This document shows, one piece after another, positions 25,657-35,585 of a stretch of 64,000 nt of DNA. The stretch spans positions 1 through 64,000 of the forward strand of contig NZ_JACNMM010000012.1 in NCBI RefSeq assembly GCF_020529025.1, read 5' to 3'. Every line of letters starts with the position of its first letter. The first letter of the stretch is position 1. A program made the position numbers and the translations under genes. The DNA comes from Oceaniglobus trochenteri. Lineage in GTDB: Bacteria > Pseudomonadota > Alphaproteobacteria > Rhodobacterales > Rhodobacteraceae. Under the pieces are notes generated by a model. That model saw only the letters and a program-made list of their open reading frames with translations. It did not search any database and was not told the origin of the DNA.

Positions 25657-27021
25657 TCACGCCACTTCGGCGAAGACCTGCTTGAGCGCCGATTCCAGCC
25701 GCGCGAACATTTCGTCCATCTGCGCCGGGGTCATCACGAAGGCGGGGCACAGCACGATGGCCTGGCCCAGCGGGCGGCAGATCAGACCGTGATCGGTGCA
25801 GGTGTTGGCGATACGCTCGCTCACCGACAGAGCGCCATCGAAGGGCGTCTTGTTGGCCTTGTCCTTCACGGCCTCAAGCGCGCCCATCAACCCCTTGCCG
25901 CGGGCCTCGCCGATGTTGTCCATTTCGGCAATGCGCGCCATCCCGGCCTCGAACTGCGGAATAAGCCCGCGCGCCTGTTCCAGCAGACCGTTCTCGATCA
26001 GGTGGATGGCCTTCAGCGCGATGGCACAGCCCACCGGATGCCCCGAGGCGGTAAATCCGTGGGGGAATTCCTCGATCACCTCGCTGGCGGCCTGCATCCG
26101 GTCGGCCAGGTCGGGCCCCAGGATCACGGCCCCCATGGGGAAATAGCCCGCCGTCAGTGCCTTGGAGGAGATGATCGCGTCGGGCACGAAATCATAGGTC
26201 TGGCAGCCCCACATTTCACCCGTGCGCCCGAAGCCGGTGATCACCTCGTCCGCGACCAGGGGAATGCCGTGTTTCTTCAGGATCGGCTGGATTGCCTGGA
26301 AATACCCTTTCGACGGCGGGATGACCCCGCCCGCGCCCATCACCGGTTCCGCGACAAAGGCGGCGATGGTGTCGGCGCCTTCGCGGGCGATCACCTCTTC
26401 AAGTTCGGCCGCCATGCGGGCGGTGAACTGCTCTTCGCTTTCGCCGTCCTGGCCAAACCGCCAGTAATGCGGGCAGGACAGGTGGTGGAACCCCTCCAGC
26501 GGCAGGCCGAAGACCGAATTGTAGGGCTTGCCGGTCATGCTGGCCGAAACCACCGTCACCCCGTGATAGCCGTTGATCCGGGTGAGGATCTTCTTTCTCT
26601 GCGGCTTGCCCTCGGCGATGCCGAGGAACCACAGCATCTTGACCAGCGTGTCGTTCGCCTCGGACCCCGAGTTGGTGTAGAAGACGCGCCCGCGCTCGAA
26701 GGGCGAAACCTCGATCAGCTTCTCGCTCAGCATCACGGTCTGGTCGGTCATCCGGCCAAAGAAGGCGTGATAGCCGGGAAACCGGTCGTATTGCGCCTTG
26801 GCGGCGGCGGCCATTTCGGGGTGGTCAAATCCCGCGACCATGTTCCAGAGGCCCGCGTTCGCGTCGAGGTATCGCCGCCCGTGAACGTCGATCACATAGG
26901 GGCCTTCGCCATGGGTCAGCACCACGGTGCCGCGCTTGTGGATCGTGGGCAGGTCGGTGAACCCGTAAAAGGTGTTCGCTTCGGCGCGGGCTTCCCAGCT
27001 GTTGGGGGCATCGTCTCGCAT
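25657..27021 (-). CDS. class III (PLP) aminotransferase, putrescine/omega-amino type
   Basis: 454 residues. The PLP lysine is in SSKALTAGYFPMG, and the FTASGHPVGCAIAL, NSGSEANDTLVKM and AEPVMGAGGVIPP blocks are class III hallmarks. The closest character is the putrescine/pyruvate or omega-amino acid group. Its neighbours (glutamine amidotransferase, glutamine synthetase-like and FAD oxidase genes) point to polyamine catabolism. The exact amino donor is inferred, not seen. Confidence 0.88.
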   Translation of the reverse strand: MRDDAPNSWEARAEANTFYGFTDLPTIHKRGTVVLTHGEGPYVIDVHGRRYLDANAGLWNMVAGFDHPEMAAAAKAQYDRFPGYHAFFGRMTDQTVMLSEKLIEVSPFERGRVFYTNSGSEANDTLVKMLWFLGIAEGKPQRKKILTRINGYHGVTVVSASMTGKPYNSVFGLPLEGFHHLSCPHYWRFGQDGESEEQFTARMAAELEEVIAREGADTIAAFVAEPVMGAGGVIPPSKGYFQAIQPILKKHGIPLVADEVITGFGRTGEMWGCQTYDFVPDAIISSKALTAGYFPMGAVILGPDLADRMQAASEVIEEFPHGFTASGHPVGCAIALKAIHLIENGLLEQARGLIPQFEAGMARIAEMDNIGEARGKGLMGALEAVKDKANKTPFDGALSVSERIANTCTDHGLICRPLGQAIVLCPAFVMTPAQMDEMFARLESALKQVFAEVA

Positions 27022-27110
27022 GGTTACACTCCTCGTGCATTTTGCCCAAGGCTATGCGCCCCGGCGGGCGGGATCAATCGGGCATCTTTGGGCGGGCGGC
27101 TTTCCTGTCG

Positions 27111-28316
27111 TCAGGTGCCGGTGGCGCGGTGTGGCGCGGTCACGTCGTCCATGGCGGCCAGCAGGGCGTCGGCAATGCCGTCGATCTGGGCATCGGTCAG
27201 ACGCACCGGCAGGCGCAGATCGCAGGCCCGTTGCAGCATCGCCCGGGTTTTCGGCAGATCGGGGATGGCGCCAAGGAAACCCCAGTTCCAGAAGGCGCGC
27301 GCATTGTCCGGGGCGGCGCCGAAGACCTGCACCGCATGACCACGGGCGGCGGCCCCGTCGCAGAAGGCGCTGACCTGGCCGTCGTTCAGCCCTGCCAGGT
27401 TGAACTGGATCGAATCGGGCGCGCGCACCTCGCCTTGCAGGGGGGCGGGCACTTCGATGTGAGGATTGCCGCGCAGGGCATCGGCCAGCCGATCATGGTT
27501 GCGCAGCCCGGCGGCGATCCGGGCGGGCAGCTCGGCAAGCTGCGGGCGGGCGACGGCAGCCGACAGGTTCGACAGGCGGGTGTTGTACAGCGGCAGGCGG
27601 TTCTGCCAGCGGGCCAGCGCCGCGCTCAGGGCTGCGTCGGGGCCATGCTTGCGCCAGTTGTGTTCATAGGCGCCGGACATGATGACGGCCCGCGCGATCA
27701 GCTCGGGATCGTCTGAGATCAGAATCCCGCCTTCACCGGCGTTGACCATCTTGTAGGACTGGAACGAAAAGCAGCCCATGCGCCCGATGGTGCCGATCCT
27801 GCGCCCGTTCCACAGGGTGCCAAGGGAATGGGCGGCATCCTCGATCACCGGCACGCCGGCGCCGTCGCAAAGCGCCATGATGGCATCCATGTCCGAGGTA
27901 TGACCACGCATGTGGCTGATCAGCACGGCGCCCGCACCCGGTAGCTTGGCGGCGAAATCCTCCATGTCGATACGGTAGTCGGCGTTGCATTCCACGAGGA
28001 CCGGCGTGCATCCCGCATGCAGCACCGACGAGGGCACGGCGGCGAAGGTGAAGGCGGGAATCAGCACCCTGGTGCCGGCGGGCAGGTCCAGCGCCCGCAT
28101 CGACAGGAACAGCGCCGCAGAACAGGACGCCACGGCCAGCGCATAGCGCGCGCCCATCATGCCCGCGAATTCCTGCTCCAGCAGCGTGACCGGCGCATCC
28201 TGCCGCGCGGTATAGCGGAACAGATCGCCCGAAGTCAGAAGCTCGGACACGGCAGCGAGGGCCGCATCCGGGATCGGATCACCATCTTGGGCAGATTTCG
28301 GTCGGGGTGCTGACAT
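27111..28316 (-). CDS. DegT/DnrJ/EryC1/StrS-family PLP aminotransferase
   Basis: 401 residues. Family motifs: NADYRIDMEDF-type substrate strand, VIEDAAHSLG (Asp for PLP N1), GCFSFQSYKMVNAGEGG with the PLP Lys, and SGAYEHNWRKHG. Such enzymes usually aminate sugar nucleotides or inositol-like rings. No sugar biosynthesis genes lie near it. It is followed by the class III aminotransferase on the same strand and is divergent from the amidotransferase gene. Confidence 0.88.
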   Translation of the reverse strand: MSAPRPKSAQDGDPIPDAALAAVSELLTSGDLFRYTARQDAPVTLLEQEFAGMMGARYALAVASCSAALFLSMRALDLPAGTRVLIPAFTFAAVPSSVLHAGCTPVLVECNADYRIDMEDFAAKLPGAGAVLISHMRGHTSDMDAIMALCDGAGVPVIEDAAHSLGTLWNGRRIGTIGRMGCFSFQSYKMVNAGEGGILISDDPELIARAVIMSGAYEHNWRKHGPDAALSAALARWQNRLPLYNTRLSNLSAAVARPQLAELPARIAAGLRNHDRLADALRGNPHIEVPAPLQGEVRAPDSIQFNLAGLNDGQVSAFCDGAAARGHAVQVFGAAPDNARAFWNWGFLGAIPDLPKTRAMLQRACDLRLPVRLTDAQIDGIADALLAAMDDVTAPHRATGT

Positions 28317-28472
28317 GGGGGGCGCCTCTGCTTTGTCCGGGGTGGCGTTACGAAGGGGTTTTACAAAGACTGGCGGGCAAAGACGAGGGTTTTATCATCT
28401 GACGCGGCGCGCCTGTTGCAAGGGGGCGGGGCAGGGATTACGCTCTGCGCGACTTCCACAGATCGGTGATCC

Positions 28473-29162
28473 ATGCATATCGGCATTTTGCAAACCGGGT
28501 TGGCCCCGGACGCCCTGAAACCGCAGACGGGCGACTATCCCGGCATGTTCGCCCGCCTTCTTGATGGCCACGGCCTGACCTTCACCACATGGGTCGTCTG
28601 CGAAGGCGAGATGCCGGCGGGAATCGACGCCGCCGATGGCTGGCTGATCACCGGCAGCAAGCATGGCGCCTATGAAGACCTGCCCTGGATCGCCCCGCTT
28701 GAGGGGTTCATCCGCGATGTTCACGCCGCCGGTCGCCCGATGATCGGCATCTGTTTCGGCCACCAGATCATTGCCCAGGCGCTGGGTGGGCGGGTCGAGA
28801 AGTTCGCCGGTGGCTGGGCCGTGGGCAACACCACCTACCAGGTTGACGGCAAGACCTATCACATGAACGCCTGGCATCAGGATCAGGTGGTGCAGGTGCC
28901 CCCCGGCGCAAGGGTGGCGGGCCACAGCGATTTCTGCGCCAATGCCGCGCTGGCCTATGGCGACACGATCTTCACGGTACAGCCGCACCCCGAGTTCAAC
29001 GCCGATTTCATCGAGGGTCTGATCAACACCCGCGGACGTGGCGTGGTGCCTGATACCTTGCTGCACAAGGCGACCGATGGGTTGAACGAACCGCTGGACA
29101 ACGCCGCCATGGGCGATCTGTTGGCGCGGTTCCTGAAGGCGGGTGCCCATGTCAGCGCCTGA
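28473..29162 (+). CDS. class I glutamine amidotransferase-like protein
   Basis: 229 residues with the GATase1 triad Cys94 (GICFGHQI), His172 and Glu174 (TVQPHPEF). The N-terminal LITGSKHGAYEDLPWI block is typical of the single-domain type. In this setting a gamma-glutamyl-GABA hydrolase-like (PuuD-like) role is plausible. It overlaps the next gene by 14 bases. Confidence 0.85.
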   Translation: MHIGILQTGLAPDALKPQTGDYPGMFARLLDGHGLTFTTWVVCEGEMPAGIDAADGWLITGSKHGAYEDLPWIAPLEGFIRDVHAAGRPMIGICFGHQIIAQALGGRVEKFAGGWAVGNTTYQVDGKTYHMNAWHQDQVVQVPPGARVAGHSDFCANAALAYGDTIFTVQPHPEFNADFIEGLINTRGRGVVPDTLLHKATDGLNEPLDNAAMGDLLARFLKAGAHVSA

Positions 29163-30519
29163 TCCCGAATGGATGGCCCATATCCCCCGTGCCGCCCGCG
29201 CCTTTCTTGAAGGCCGGCGCCTGGACGAGGTTGAGTGCATCATCTCGGACACGCCGGGCATCGCCCGGGGCAAGGCCATGCCGGCCAGCAAGTTCTCGCG
29301 CCAGTCGCAGTTCTTCCTGCCCAATTCGATCTTCTACCAGACGATCACCGGCGGCTGGGCCGAAGCGGCAGGCACCGAGGGGTTCACCGAACCCGACATG
29401 ATCCTGACGCCGGATTATTCCACGGCGACGGCGGCGCCCTGGACGGCGGACTGGACGCTTCAGGTGATCCACGACGCCACATTGCAGAACGGTCAGCCGG
29501 TGCCGACCGCGCCGCGCAATGTGCTGAAACGGGTGGTGCAGGCCTATCACGACAAGGGCTGGAAACCCATCGTGGCGCCCGAGATGGAATTCTATCTTGT
29601 CGCCCGCAACATCGACCCGGGCCAAAGCATCGAACCGATGCTGGGGCGCACCGGACGGCGCGCCGCCGCGCGCCAGGCCTACTCCATGAGTGCCGTCGAT
29701 GAATACGGGCCCGTGATCGACGACATCTACGATTTCGCCGAGGCTCAGGGGTTCGAGATCGACGGCATCACCCAGGAGGGCGGCGCAGGGCAGCTTGAGA
29801 TCAACCTGCGCCATGGATCACCGGTCAAGCTGGCCGACGAGATCTTCTTTTTCAAACGACTGATCCGCGAGGCCGCCCTGCGCCACGATTGTTTCGCAAC
29901 CTTCATGGCCAAACCGATCGAGGGTGAACCGGGCAGTGCGATGCACATCCACCACTCGGTCGAGGACCGCGAGACGGGGCGCAACATCTTCACCGCCGAG
30001 GATGGATCGGAAACGCCCGAGTTTCACCATTTCATCGGCGGGATGCAGCGCCATCTGCCCAGCGTCATCGCCATGCTGGCCCCCTATGTGAACAGCTATC
30101 GCCGCTATGTGAAGGACCACGCCGCACCCATCAACCTGGAATGGGGGCGCGACAACCGCACCACCGGCATCCGCGTGCCGATTTCCGATGCCCAGGGGCG
30201 GCGCGTTGAAAACCGCCTGGCCGGGATGGATTGCAACCCCTATCTCGGCATTGCCGCCTCGCTGGCCTGCGGATACCTGGGGTTGATCGAGAAGGAAAAC
30301 CCGACAGCGGAATTCGCCGGCGATGCCTATACGGCGGAAGAGGCCATTCCACGCGGGCTGTTCGATGCCATCGACCTGTTCGAGGACGCCCCCGCGCTGC
30401 ACGATCTGCTGGGGCACGAATTCGCGCGGGTCTATTCCATCGTGAAGCGCACGGAATACGACGAATTCCTGCATGTCATCTCTCCGTGGGAGCGCGAGCA
30501 TCTGCTGCTCAACGTCTGA
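29149..30519 (+). CDS. glutamine synthetase-family protein (gamma-glutamylpolyamine synthetase-like)
   Basis: 456 residues from the ATG at 29149 (the GTG at 29143 is two codons earlier). The GS beta-grasp and catalytic domains show APEMEFYLV, EGGAGQLEINLRHG, GSAMHIHHSV and NRTTGIRVPI, and NLEWGRDNR. This group ligates glutamate to amines such as putrescine. It is coupled to the amidotransferase and near the FAD oxidase, so the cluster makes a Puu-like route. The substrate is inferred. Confidence 0.88.
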   Translation: MSAPDPEWMAHIPRAARAFLEGRRLDEVECIISDTPGIARGKAMPASKFSRQSQFFLPNSIFYQTITGGWAEAAGTEGFTEPDMILTPDYSTATAAPWTADWTLQVIHDATLQNGQPVPTAPRNVLKRVVQAYHDKGWKPIVAPEMEFYLVARNIDPGQSIEPMLGRTGRRAAARQAYSMSAVDEYGPVIDDIYDFAEAQGFEIDGITQEGGAGQLEINLRHGSPVKLADEIFFFKRLIREAALRHDCFATFMAKPIEGEPGSAMHIHHSVEDRETGRNIFTAEDGSETPEFHHFIGGMQRHLPSVIAMLAPYVNSYRRYVKDHAAPINLEWGRDNRTTGIRVPISDAQGRRVENRLAGMDCNPYLGIAASLACGYLGLIEKENPTAEFAGDAYTAEEAIPRGLFDAIDLFEDAPALHDLLGHEFARVYSIVKRTEYDEFLHVISPWEREHLLLNV

Positions 30520-30536
30520 CCGTGCGACACCGTGAA

Positions 30537-30564
30537 GGGCCGCACCCGTCATCGGGCGCGGCCC
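30537..30564. terminator. hairpin between convergent genes
   Basis: GGGCCGC and GCGGCCC arms enclosing an inner CCCG-TCAT-CGGG stem. It sits between the convergent GS-like and GST genes. It has no T-run, so termination is only likely. Confidence 0.5.
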
Positions 30565-30570
30565 CGCGCG

Positions 30571-31170
30571 TCAGTCGATTCCGTCCAGCGTCTTCATCTT
30601 CGCAAATGAGGGCCGGTCTTCGCACCGTTTGATCCAGGCCCGGATCTTCGGGCTGTCCGGTGTCATGTCGGGCAGCCAGGAAAACGGCGAGGACACCAGA
30701 AGATCGGCAGCGGTAAAGCTGTCACCCATCAGATAGGGGGTGTCGGCCAGGGCGTCTTCGATGAAGGCGACCGCCTCGTCCATGCTGCGGAAGGTGGTGT
30801 GCAGGATCGGCTGATCCATGCCCATCATCTTGAAGACGAAGACCGGTTCGAAGACGCTGCCGTACCAGTCCAGCCAGGACAGATAGGCGCCACGGGTCTT
30901 GTCGCCCACCACGGGCGCCAGGCCCGTTTCGGGGAAGCTGTCGGTCAGGTAAAGGGTGATGGCGCCACGTTCGCGAATGCCCACGCCATCATCCACAAGG
31001 TAGGGCACCTTGCCATCGGGGTGGGGGTTCTCGGGGTCGCGTCCGCCGCTGCCGTCCTGGCGGGGTATGGTGACCTGCCGGACGGTCACGCGGTCGGAGA
31101 CGCCCAGTTCCTCAAGCAGTTGAACGATGGTCGAGGAGCGCGACCGCGGCGCGTGAAAAAGTGTCAGCAT
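30571..31170 (-). CDS. glutathione S-transferase family protein
   Basis: 199 residues from the ATG at 31170 (AAGGAC site 5 bases upstream; a longer frame is not supported). The N-terminal thioredoxin-like domain (MLTLFHAPRSRSSTIVQLLEEL, VPYLVDDGVGIRERGAITLYL) and the C-terminal all-helical domain (YLMGDSFTAADLLVSSPF) are typical. It conjugates or reduces substrates with glutathione in the cytoplasm. It is divergent from the WYL regulator, a pairing often seen. Confidence 0.9.
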   Translation of the reverse strand: MLTLFHAPRSRSSTIVQLLEELGVSDRVTVRQVTIPRQDGSGGRDPENPHPDGKVPYLVDDGVGIRERGAITLYLTDSFPETGLAPVVGDKTRGAYLSWLDWYGSVFEPVFVFKMMGMDQPILHTTFRSMDEAVAFIEDALADTPYLMGDSFTAADLLVSSPFSWLPDMTPDSPKIRAWIKRCEDRPSFAKMKTLDGID

Positions 31171-31250
31171 GATATGTCCTTTCGGGATTTGCCTGTCGTG
31201 ACGGGTTCTGTATAACGGGGCCATCCTGTCAGTTTCCGTCAGTAGAAATC

Positions 31251-31952
31251 ATGGCCCGGTCCGACCGTCTCTTGCGCCTGCTTCAGGCCCTGCGCAGCCT
31301 GCCTGCGCCGGTGACGGCAGCGCGCCTGGCGGCCGAAACCGATGTGTCGGAACGCACGCTCTACCGTGATATCGACGCCCTGCGCGCGGCGGGGGCGGTG
31401 ATCGACGGGGCGGCGGGGCAGGGGTATTGGCTGACCGAAGATCCGGCCCTGCCGCCACAGTCCTTCTCGCGCATCGAGATTGAGGCGCTGGTGCTGGCCA
31501 TGGGCGAACTGGCCGCGCGGGGCGATCCGGCCATCGTGGCGGCGGGCGAGGCGGCATTGGCCAAGATCATCGCCACCCTGCCGGAAACCAAGCAGCGTCA
31601 GGCGATGCATGCGGTTGTCACAGTCAACCGCTGGGGCCGCCCGCCACCCACCACGCTGGACCTGTCGCTGTACCGTCAGGCCTGTTGGGACGAAACCGCG
31701 CTTGATATCGCCTATTGCGATGCATCGGGTGCGGCAACGCGGCGGCGGATCTATCCGCTGACCATCGTCTATTCCGAACGCATCGTGTCGCTGTTGGCAT
31801 GGTGCCTGCTGCGTGCCGATTTCCGCCAGTTCCACATGCACCGCATCGAAAGCGTGACGCTGAGCGATGAGGGGTTCCGACCGCGCCGCGTGGCGCTTTT
31901 GCGCGATTATCTGGCCCGCCTGCGCGGCACCGACCGGAAGGCAAGACCATGA
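31251..31952 (+). CDS. HTH-WYL domain transcriptional regulator (YafY type)
   Basis: 233 residues. The N-terminal DeoR-like winged helix (TAARLAAETDVSERTLYRDIDALRAAGAVI) and the central-to-C-terminal WYL fold (LDIAYCDASGAATRRRIYPL, VSLLAWCLLRADFRQFHMHRI) are seen. It probably senses a small molecule or nucleic acid through WYL and controls the divergent GST gene; 80 bases separate them. It overlaps the FAD gene by 4 bases. Confidence 0.88.
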   Translation: MARSDRLLRLLQALRSLPAPVTAARLAAETDVSERTLYRDIDALRAAGAVIDGAAGQGYWLTEDPALPPQSFSRIEIEALVLAMGELAARGDPAIVAAGEAALAKIIATLPETKQRQAMHAVVTVNRWGRPPPTTLDLSLYRQACWDETALDIAYCDASGAATRRRIYPLTIVYSERIVSLLAWCLLRADFRQFHMHRIESVTLSDEGFRPRRVALLRDYLARLRGTDRKARP

Positions 31953-33244
31953 CGATGGACCTGTTGACAGCCAATGACCGGCCGGGCCGTTACCCGGCCA
32001 GCTGGTACGCCGAAACCGCGACGCCGCTTGCGCCCTTCGCGCCGCTGAAGGGGGCGCAACGGGCCGATGTCTGTATCGTCGGGGCGGGCTATACCGGGCT
32101 TTCGGCGGCGCTGCACCTGGCACAGGCGGGGCTGTCGGTGACCCTGCTCGAGGCGCAGCGCGTCGGCTTCGGCGCCTCGGGGCGCAACGGCGGGCAGGTG
32201 GGCAGCGGTCAGCGCCAGGATCAGGACTGGCTGGAGCGCCAGGCCCCCGGCGCGGCCCGCACCCTGTGGGATATCGCGCAAGAGGCCAAGGCCCTTGTGC
32301 AGGACCTGATCGCCGAGCATCACATCGACGCCGCCTGGCGCCCCGGGGTTGCCCACGCCTGCCACGGCGCCCGTTCGGCCGCCCATGCCCGCGCCTATGC
32401 CGAAAGGCTGGCCCGGGACTACGGCTATGACGCGGTGCAGCCACTGGACCGGGCCGGGATCGGCGCGCTGATCGGCTCCGGCAGTTTCGCGGGCGGTGAT
32501 CTGGACATGGGGGCGGGGCATCTGCACCCCCTGCGCTTTGCCCTGGGGCTGGCGCGCGCCGCCCAGGGGGCGGGGGTGCGCATCCACGAACGATCCCGCG
32601 TGGTGGCGGTGGAGGGTGGACTGGTGCGCACCGAAGACGGAGAGGTGGCCGCCGATCACGTCATCCTGGCCTGCAACGGATACCTGGGCCGCCTGCACCC
32701 CGATATTGCCGCCCGTGTGATGCCGATCAACAACTTCATCGTCGCGACCGAGCCGCTGGGCAATCGAGCCGATGACATCCTCAGCCGCGACATCGCCGTG
32801 GCCGATGACCGCTTCGTGGTGAATTACTGGCGCCTGTCCGAGGATCGCCGCCTGCTGTTCGGAGGTGGCGAAAGCTATGGCTACCGCTTTCCGCGCGACA
32901 TTGCCGCGCTGGTGCGCCGGCCCATGCTGTCGATCTATCCGCAGCTTGCCGATGTGAAGATCACCCATGCCTGGGGCGGTACGCTGGCCATCACGCTGAA
33001 CCGGATGCCCTGTTTCCACCGCGACGGCGGCATCTATACCGCTTCGGGGTATTCCGGGCACGGAGTGGCCATGGCCACCATGGCAGGCCGCATCATCGCG
33101 GCGGCGGTGCAGGGCGATGCCAGCCGGTTCGATACCATGGCCACCCTGCCCACCCGCGCCTTTCCCGGCGGTGGCGCGCTGCGCACACCGCTTCTGGCGC
33201 TGGCGATGACATGGTATGGCCTGCGTGACCGGCTGGGGCTGTGA
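31949..33244 (+). CDS. FAD-dependent oxidoreductase (gamma-glutamylputrescine oxidase-like)
   Basis: 431 residues. The FAD-binding Rossmann motif VCIVGAGYTGLSAALHLAQAG at about 41-61, GASGRNGGQVGSGQ, and the C-terminal SGYSGHGVAMATMAG block place it in the DAO family, PuuB-like subgroup. It oxidises an amine with release of peroxide. Start at the ATGA overlap with the regulator gene. The nearby GS-like and amidotransferase genes support a polyamine route. Confidence 0.88.
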   Translation: MTMDLLTANDRPGRYPASWYAETATPLAPFAPLKGAQRADVCIVGAGYTGLSAALHLAQAGLSVTLLEAQRVGFGASGRNGGQVGSGQRQDQDWLERQAPGAARTLWDIAQEAKALVQDLIAEHHIDAAWRPGVAHACHGARSAAHARAYAERLARDYGYDAVQPLDRAGIGALIGSGSFAGGDLDMGAGHLHPLRFALGLARAAQGAGVRIHERSRVVAVEGGLVRTEDGEVAADHVILACNGYLGRLHPDIAARVMPINNFIVATEPLGNRADDILSRDIAVADDRFVVNYWRLSEDRRLLFGGGESYGYRFPRDIAALVRRPMLSIYPQLADVKITHAWGGTLAITLNRMPCFHRDGGIYTASGYSGHGVAMATMAGRIIAAAVQGDASRFDTMATLPTRAFPGGGALRTPLLALAMTWYGLRDRLGL

Positions 33245-33253
33245 CGCCCGGGG

Positions 33254-34297
33254 CTAGATGTTGTCCCAGTCCAGCACGACCTTGCCCGACTGGCCCGATT
33301 TCATCGTGGCAAAGCCTTCGGCAAAATCCGCCGCATCGAAACGGTGGGTGATGACGCCCGAGACATCCAGCCCGTTCTGAAGCATGGCGATCATCTTGTA
33401 CCAGGTCTCGAAGATCTCGCGCCCGTAGATGCCCTTCAGGGTGATGGCCTTGAACACGATCCGGCTCCAGTCGACGGGGCTCTTGCCCGGCGGAATGCCC
33501 AGCAGGGCGATCCGCCCGCCCATCACCATCGCCTCGACCATCTGGTCCAGCGCCACCTGGTTGCCCGACATTTCCAGCCCGACATCGAAGCCCTGCTTGA
33601 TGTGAAGCCGCGCCTTCACGTCCTCCAGATCGTCGCTGGCCACGTTGACCGGCGTCACGTCGGCCACCTTTGCGGCCAGATCCAGGCGGTGCTGGTTCAC
33701 GTCGGTGATCACGACATTGCGCGCCCCCGCATGACGCGCCACGGCGGCGGCCATGATACCGATGGGGCCGGCGCCGGTGATCAGCACATCCTCGCCCACC
33801 AGATCGAAGGACAGGGCGGTGTGAACCGCATTGCCCAGCGGATCGAGAATGGCGCCGATATCATCGCTGATCTCATCGGGCAGGGGTACGACGTTGAAGG
33901 CGGGCAGGCGCAGGAACTGGGCGAAGGCGCCCTGTTCGTTCACGCCGATGCCCCGCGTTTCCGGGTCGAGGTGGAACTTTCCCGCGCGGCTCTGGCGGGA
34001 TTTGCGCCCGATCAGGTGACCCTCGCCGCTGCACCGCTGCCCCAGGTCAAGTCCGTCGACATTGCGCCCCAGTTCGACGATCTCGCCGGCAAACTCGTGA
34101 CCCGTGATCAGCGGAACCGGCACCGTCTTCTGCGCCCATTCATCCCAGTTCCAGATGTGGATGTCGGTGCCGCAGATGCCGGTCTTGCGGACGCGGATCA
34201 GCACGTCGTCAGGCCCGATTTCGGGCACCGGTGCGGTTTGCAGCCAAAGCCCCTCGCGCGGGTGGGCCTTAGTCAGGGCGCGCATTTCATTCGTCAT
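33254..34297 (-). CDS. tdh: L-threonine 3-dehydrogenase
   Basis: 347 residues of the medium-chain zinc alcohol dehydrogenase family. Catalytic zinc ligands are visible (GICGTDIH Cys and His, ITGHEFAGE His-Glu), as are the NAD Rossmann motif [17 protein letters not shown] and the Tdh-typical [13 protein letters not shown]-like strand ([14 protein letters not shown]). The four structural-zinc cysteines of E. coli-type Tdh are absent: [18 protein letters not shown] holds none. It oxidises threonine to 2-amino-3-ketobutyrate. It overlaps kbl by 4 bases. Confidence 0.93.
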   Translation of the reverse strand: MTNEMRALTKAHPREGLWLQTAPVPEIGPDDVLIRVRKTGICGTDIHIWNWDEWAQKTVPVPLITGHEFAGEIVELGRNVDGLDLGQRCSGEGHLIGRKSRQSRAGKFHLDPETRGIGVNEQGAFAQFLRLPAFNVVPLPDEISDDIGAILDPLGNAVHTALSFDLVGEDVLITGAGPIGIMAAAVARHAGARNVVITDVNQHRLDLAAKVADVTPVNVASDDLEDVKARLHIKQGFDVGLEMSGNQVALDQMVEAMVMGGRIALLGIPPGKSPVDWSRIVFKAITLKGIYGREIFETWYKMIAMLQNGLDVSGVITHRFDAADFAEGFATMKSGQSGKVVLDWDNI

Positions 34298-35481
34298 TTC
34301 AATACCTTCATGGCCTTCCCGACCTTTTCGAATGCGTCGAGGGCGCGATCGAGTTCATCGCGAGACAGCGCGGCGTTCATCTGGGTGCGGATGCGGGCCT
34401 GGCCGCGCGGCACCACTGGAAAGAAGAAGCCGCTGACATAGACGCCTTCCTCGAACAGCCGCGCCGCCATCTCCTGAGCCAGCTCGGCCTTGCCCAGCAT
34501 GACCGGGATGATCGGATGTTCGCCGGGCAGGATGTCGAACCCCAGGCGTTCAAGTCCCGCGCGCCAGTGGGCGGCATTGTCAAACAGCCGTTGGCGCAGG
34601 CTGTCGCCCTCTTCCACAAGGCGGATCGCCTCGATCGCGGCGGCGACGATGACCGGCGGCAGGGCGTTGGAAAACAGGTAGGGGCGGGCGCGTTGGCGCA
34701 ACAGGTCGATCACCGGTTGCGGCCCCGCGATATAGCCCCCCAGCGCGCCGCCAAGCGCCTTGCCGAAGGTGCCGGTCAGGATATCGACATCGACGCCGAA
34801 GTGGGCCGGCGTGCCTTGCCCCTTCGGCCCCATGAACCCGGTGGCGTGGCAATCATCGACCATGACCATGGCGCCATGGGCTTCGGCGAGGCGGGTGATT
34901 TCGGGCAGCTTGGCAAGATATCCATCCATGCTGAACACGCCGTCTGTGGCGATCATGATGAACCGCGCGCCATCGGCCTTGGCCGCCTTCAGCTGCTTTT
35001 CAAGATCCGCCATGTCGGAATTGGCATAACGATAGCGTTTCGCCTTGCACAGGCGTATGCCGTCGATGATCGAGGCATGGTTCAACGCATCCGAGATGAT
35101 CGCGTCTTCCGGCCCCAGAAGCGGTTCGAACAGCCCGCCGTTGGCATCGAAACAGGCGGCGAACAATATGGTATCGTCCTTGCCCAGAAAGCGCGCCAGC
35201 CGCGTTTCAAGGTCGCGGTGCAAATCCTGCGTGCCGCAGATGAACCGCACCGAAGCCATGCCGAACCCCTTGGAAGCCATGACGTTTCTGGCGGCCGCGA
35301 CAAGATCGGGATGATCGGCCAAGCCAAGGTAATTGTTGGCGCAAAGGTTGATCACCTGCCGCCCGTTCACCGTTATCTCGCCCCCCTGGGGCGAGGTGAT
35401 CAGGCGTTCGCGTTTCAGCAACTGTTCCGAGTCCAGCTGTGCAAGCGTGTCGGTGACATGGGAAAGAAATGCATTGGTCAT
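34294..35481 (-). CDS. kbl: 2-amino-3-ketobutyrate CoA ligase (glycine C-acetyltransferase)
   Basis: 395 residues from the ATG at 35481 (GGAGGG site upstream). The alpha-oxoamine synthase family is clear: [44 protein letters not shown], and [14 protein letters not shown] with the PLP Lys. It cleaves 2-amino-3-ketobutyrate with CoA to glycine and acetyl-CoA, the second step after Tdh. Upstream of tdh in the same operon (ATGA overlap). Confidence 0.95.
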   Translation of the reverse strand: MTNAFLSHVTDTLAQLDSEQLLKRERLITSPQGGEITVNGRQVINLCANNYLGLADHPDLVAAARNVMASKGFGMASVRFICGTQDLHRDLETRLARFLGKDDTILFAACFDANGGLFEPLLGPEDAIISDALNHASIIDGIRLCKAKRYRYANSDMADLEKQLKAAKADGARFIMIATDGVFSMDGYLAKLPEITRLAEAHGAMVMVDDCHATGFMGPKGQGTPAHFGVDVDILTGTFGKALGGALGGYIAGPQPVIDLLRQRARPYLFSNALPPVIVAAAIEAIRLVEEGDSLRQRLFDNAAHWRAGLERLGFDILPGEHPIIPVMLGKAELAQEMAARLFEEGVYVSGFFFPVVPRGQARIRTQMNAALSRDELDRALDAFEKVGKAMKVLK

Positions 35482-35585
35482 GGCGCCCTCCGGTTTTCCC
35501 TGGCCTATCACAACGGCCCGCTTTTCGAAACCACCGTTCATGCGTGATGACGGAAAATTTCCGTGATGCTGTACGGAGGCGCGGT

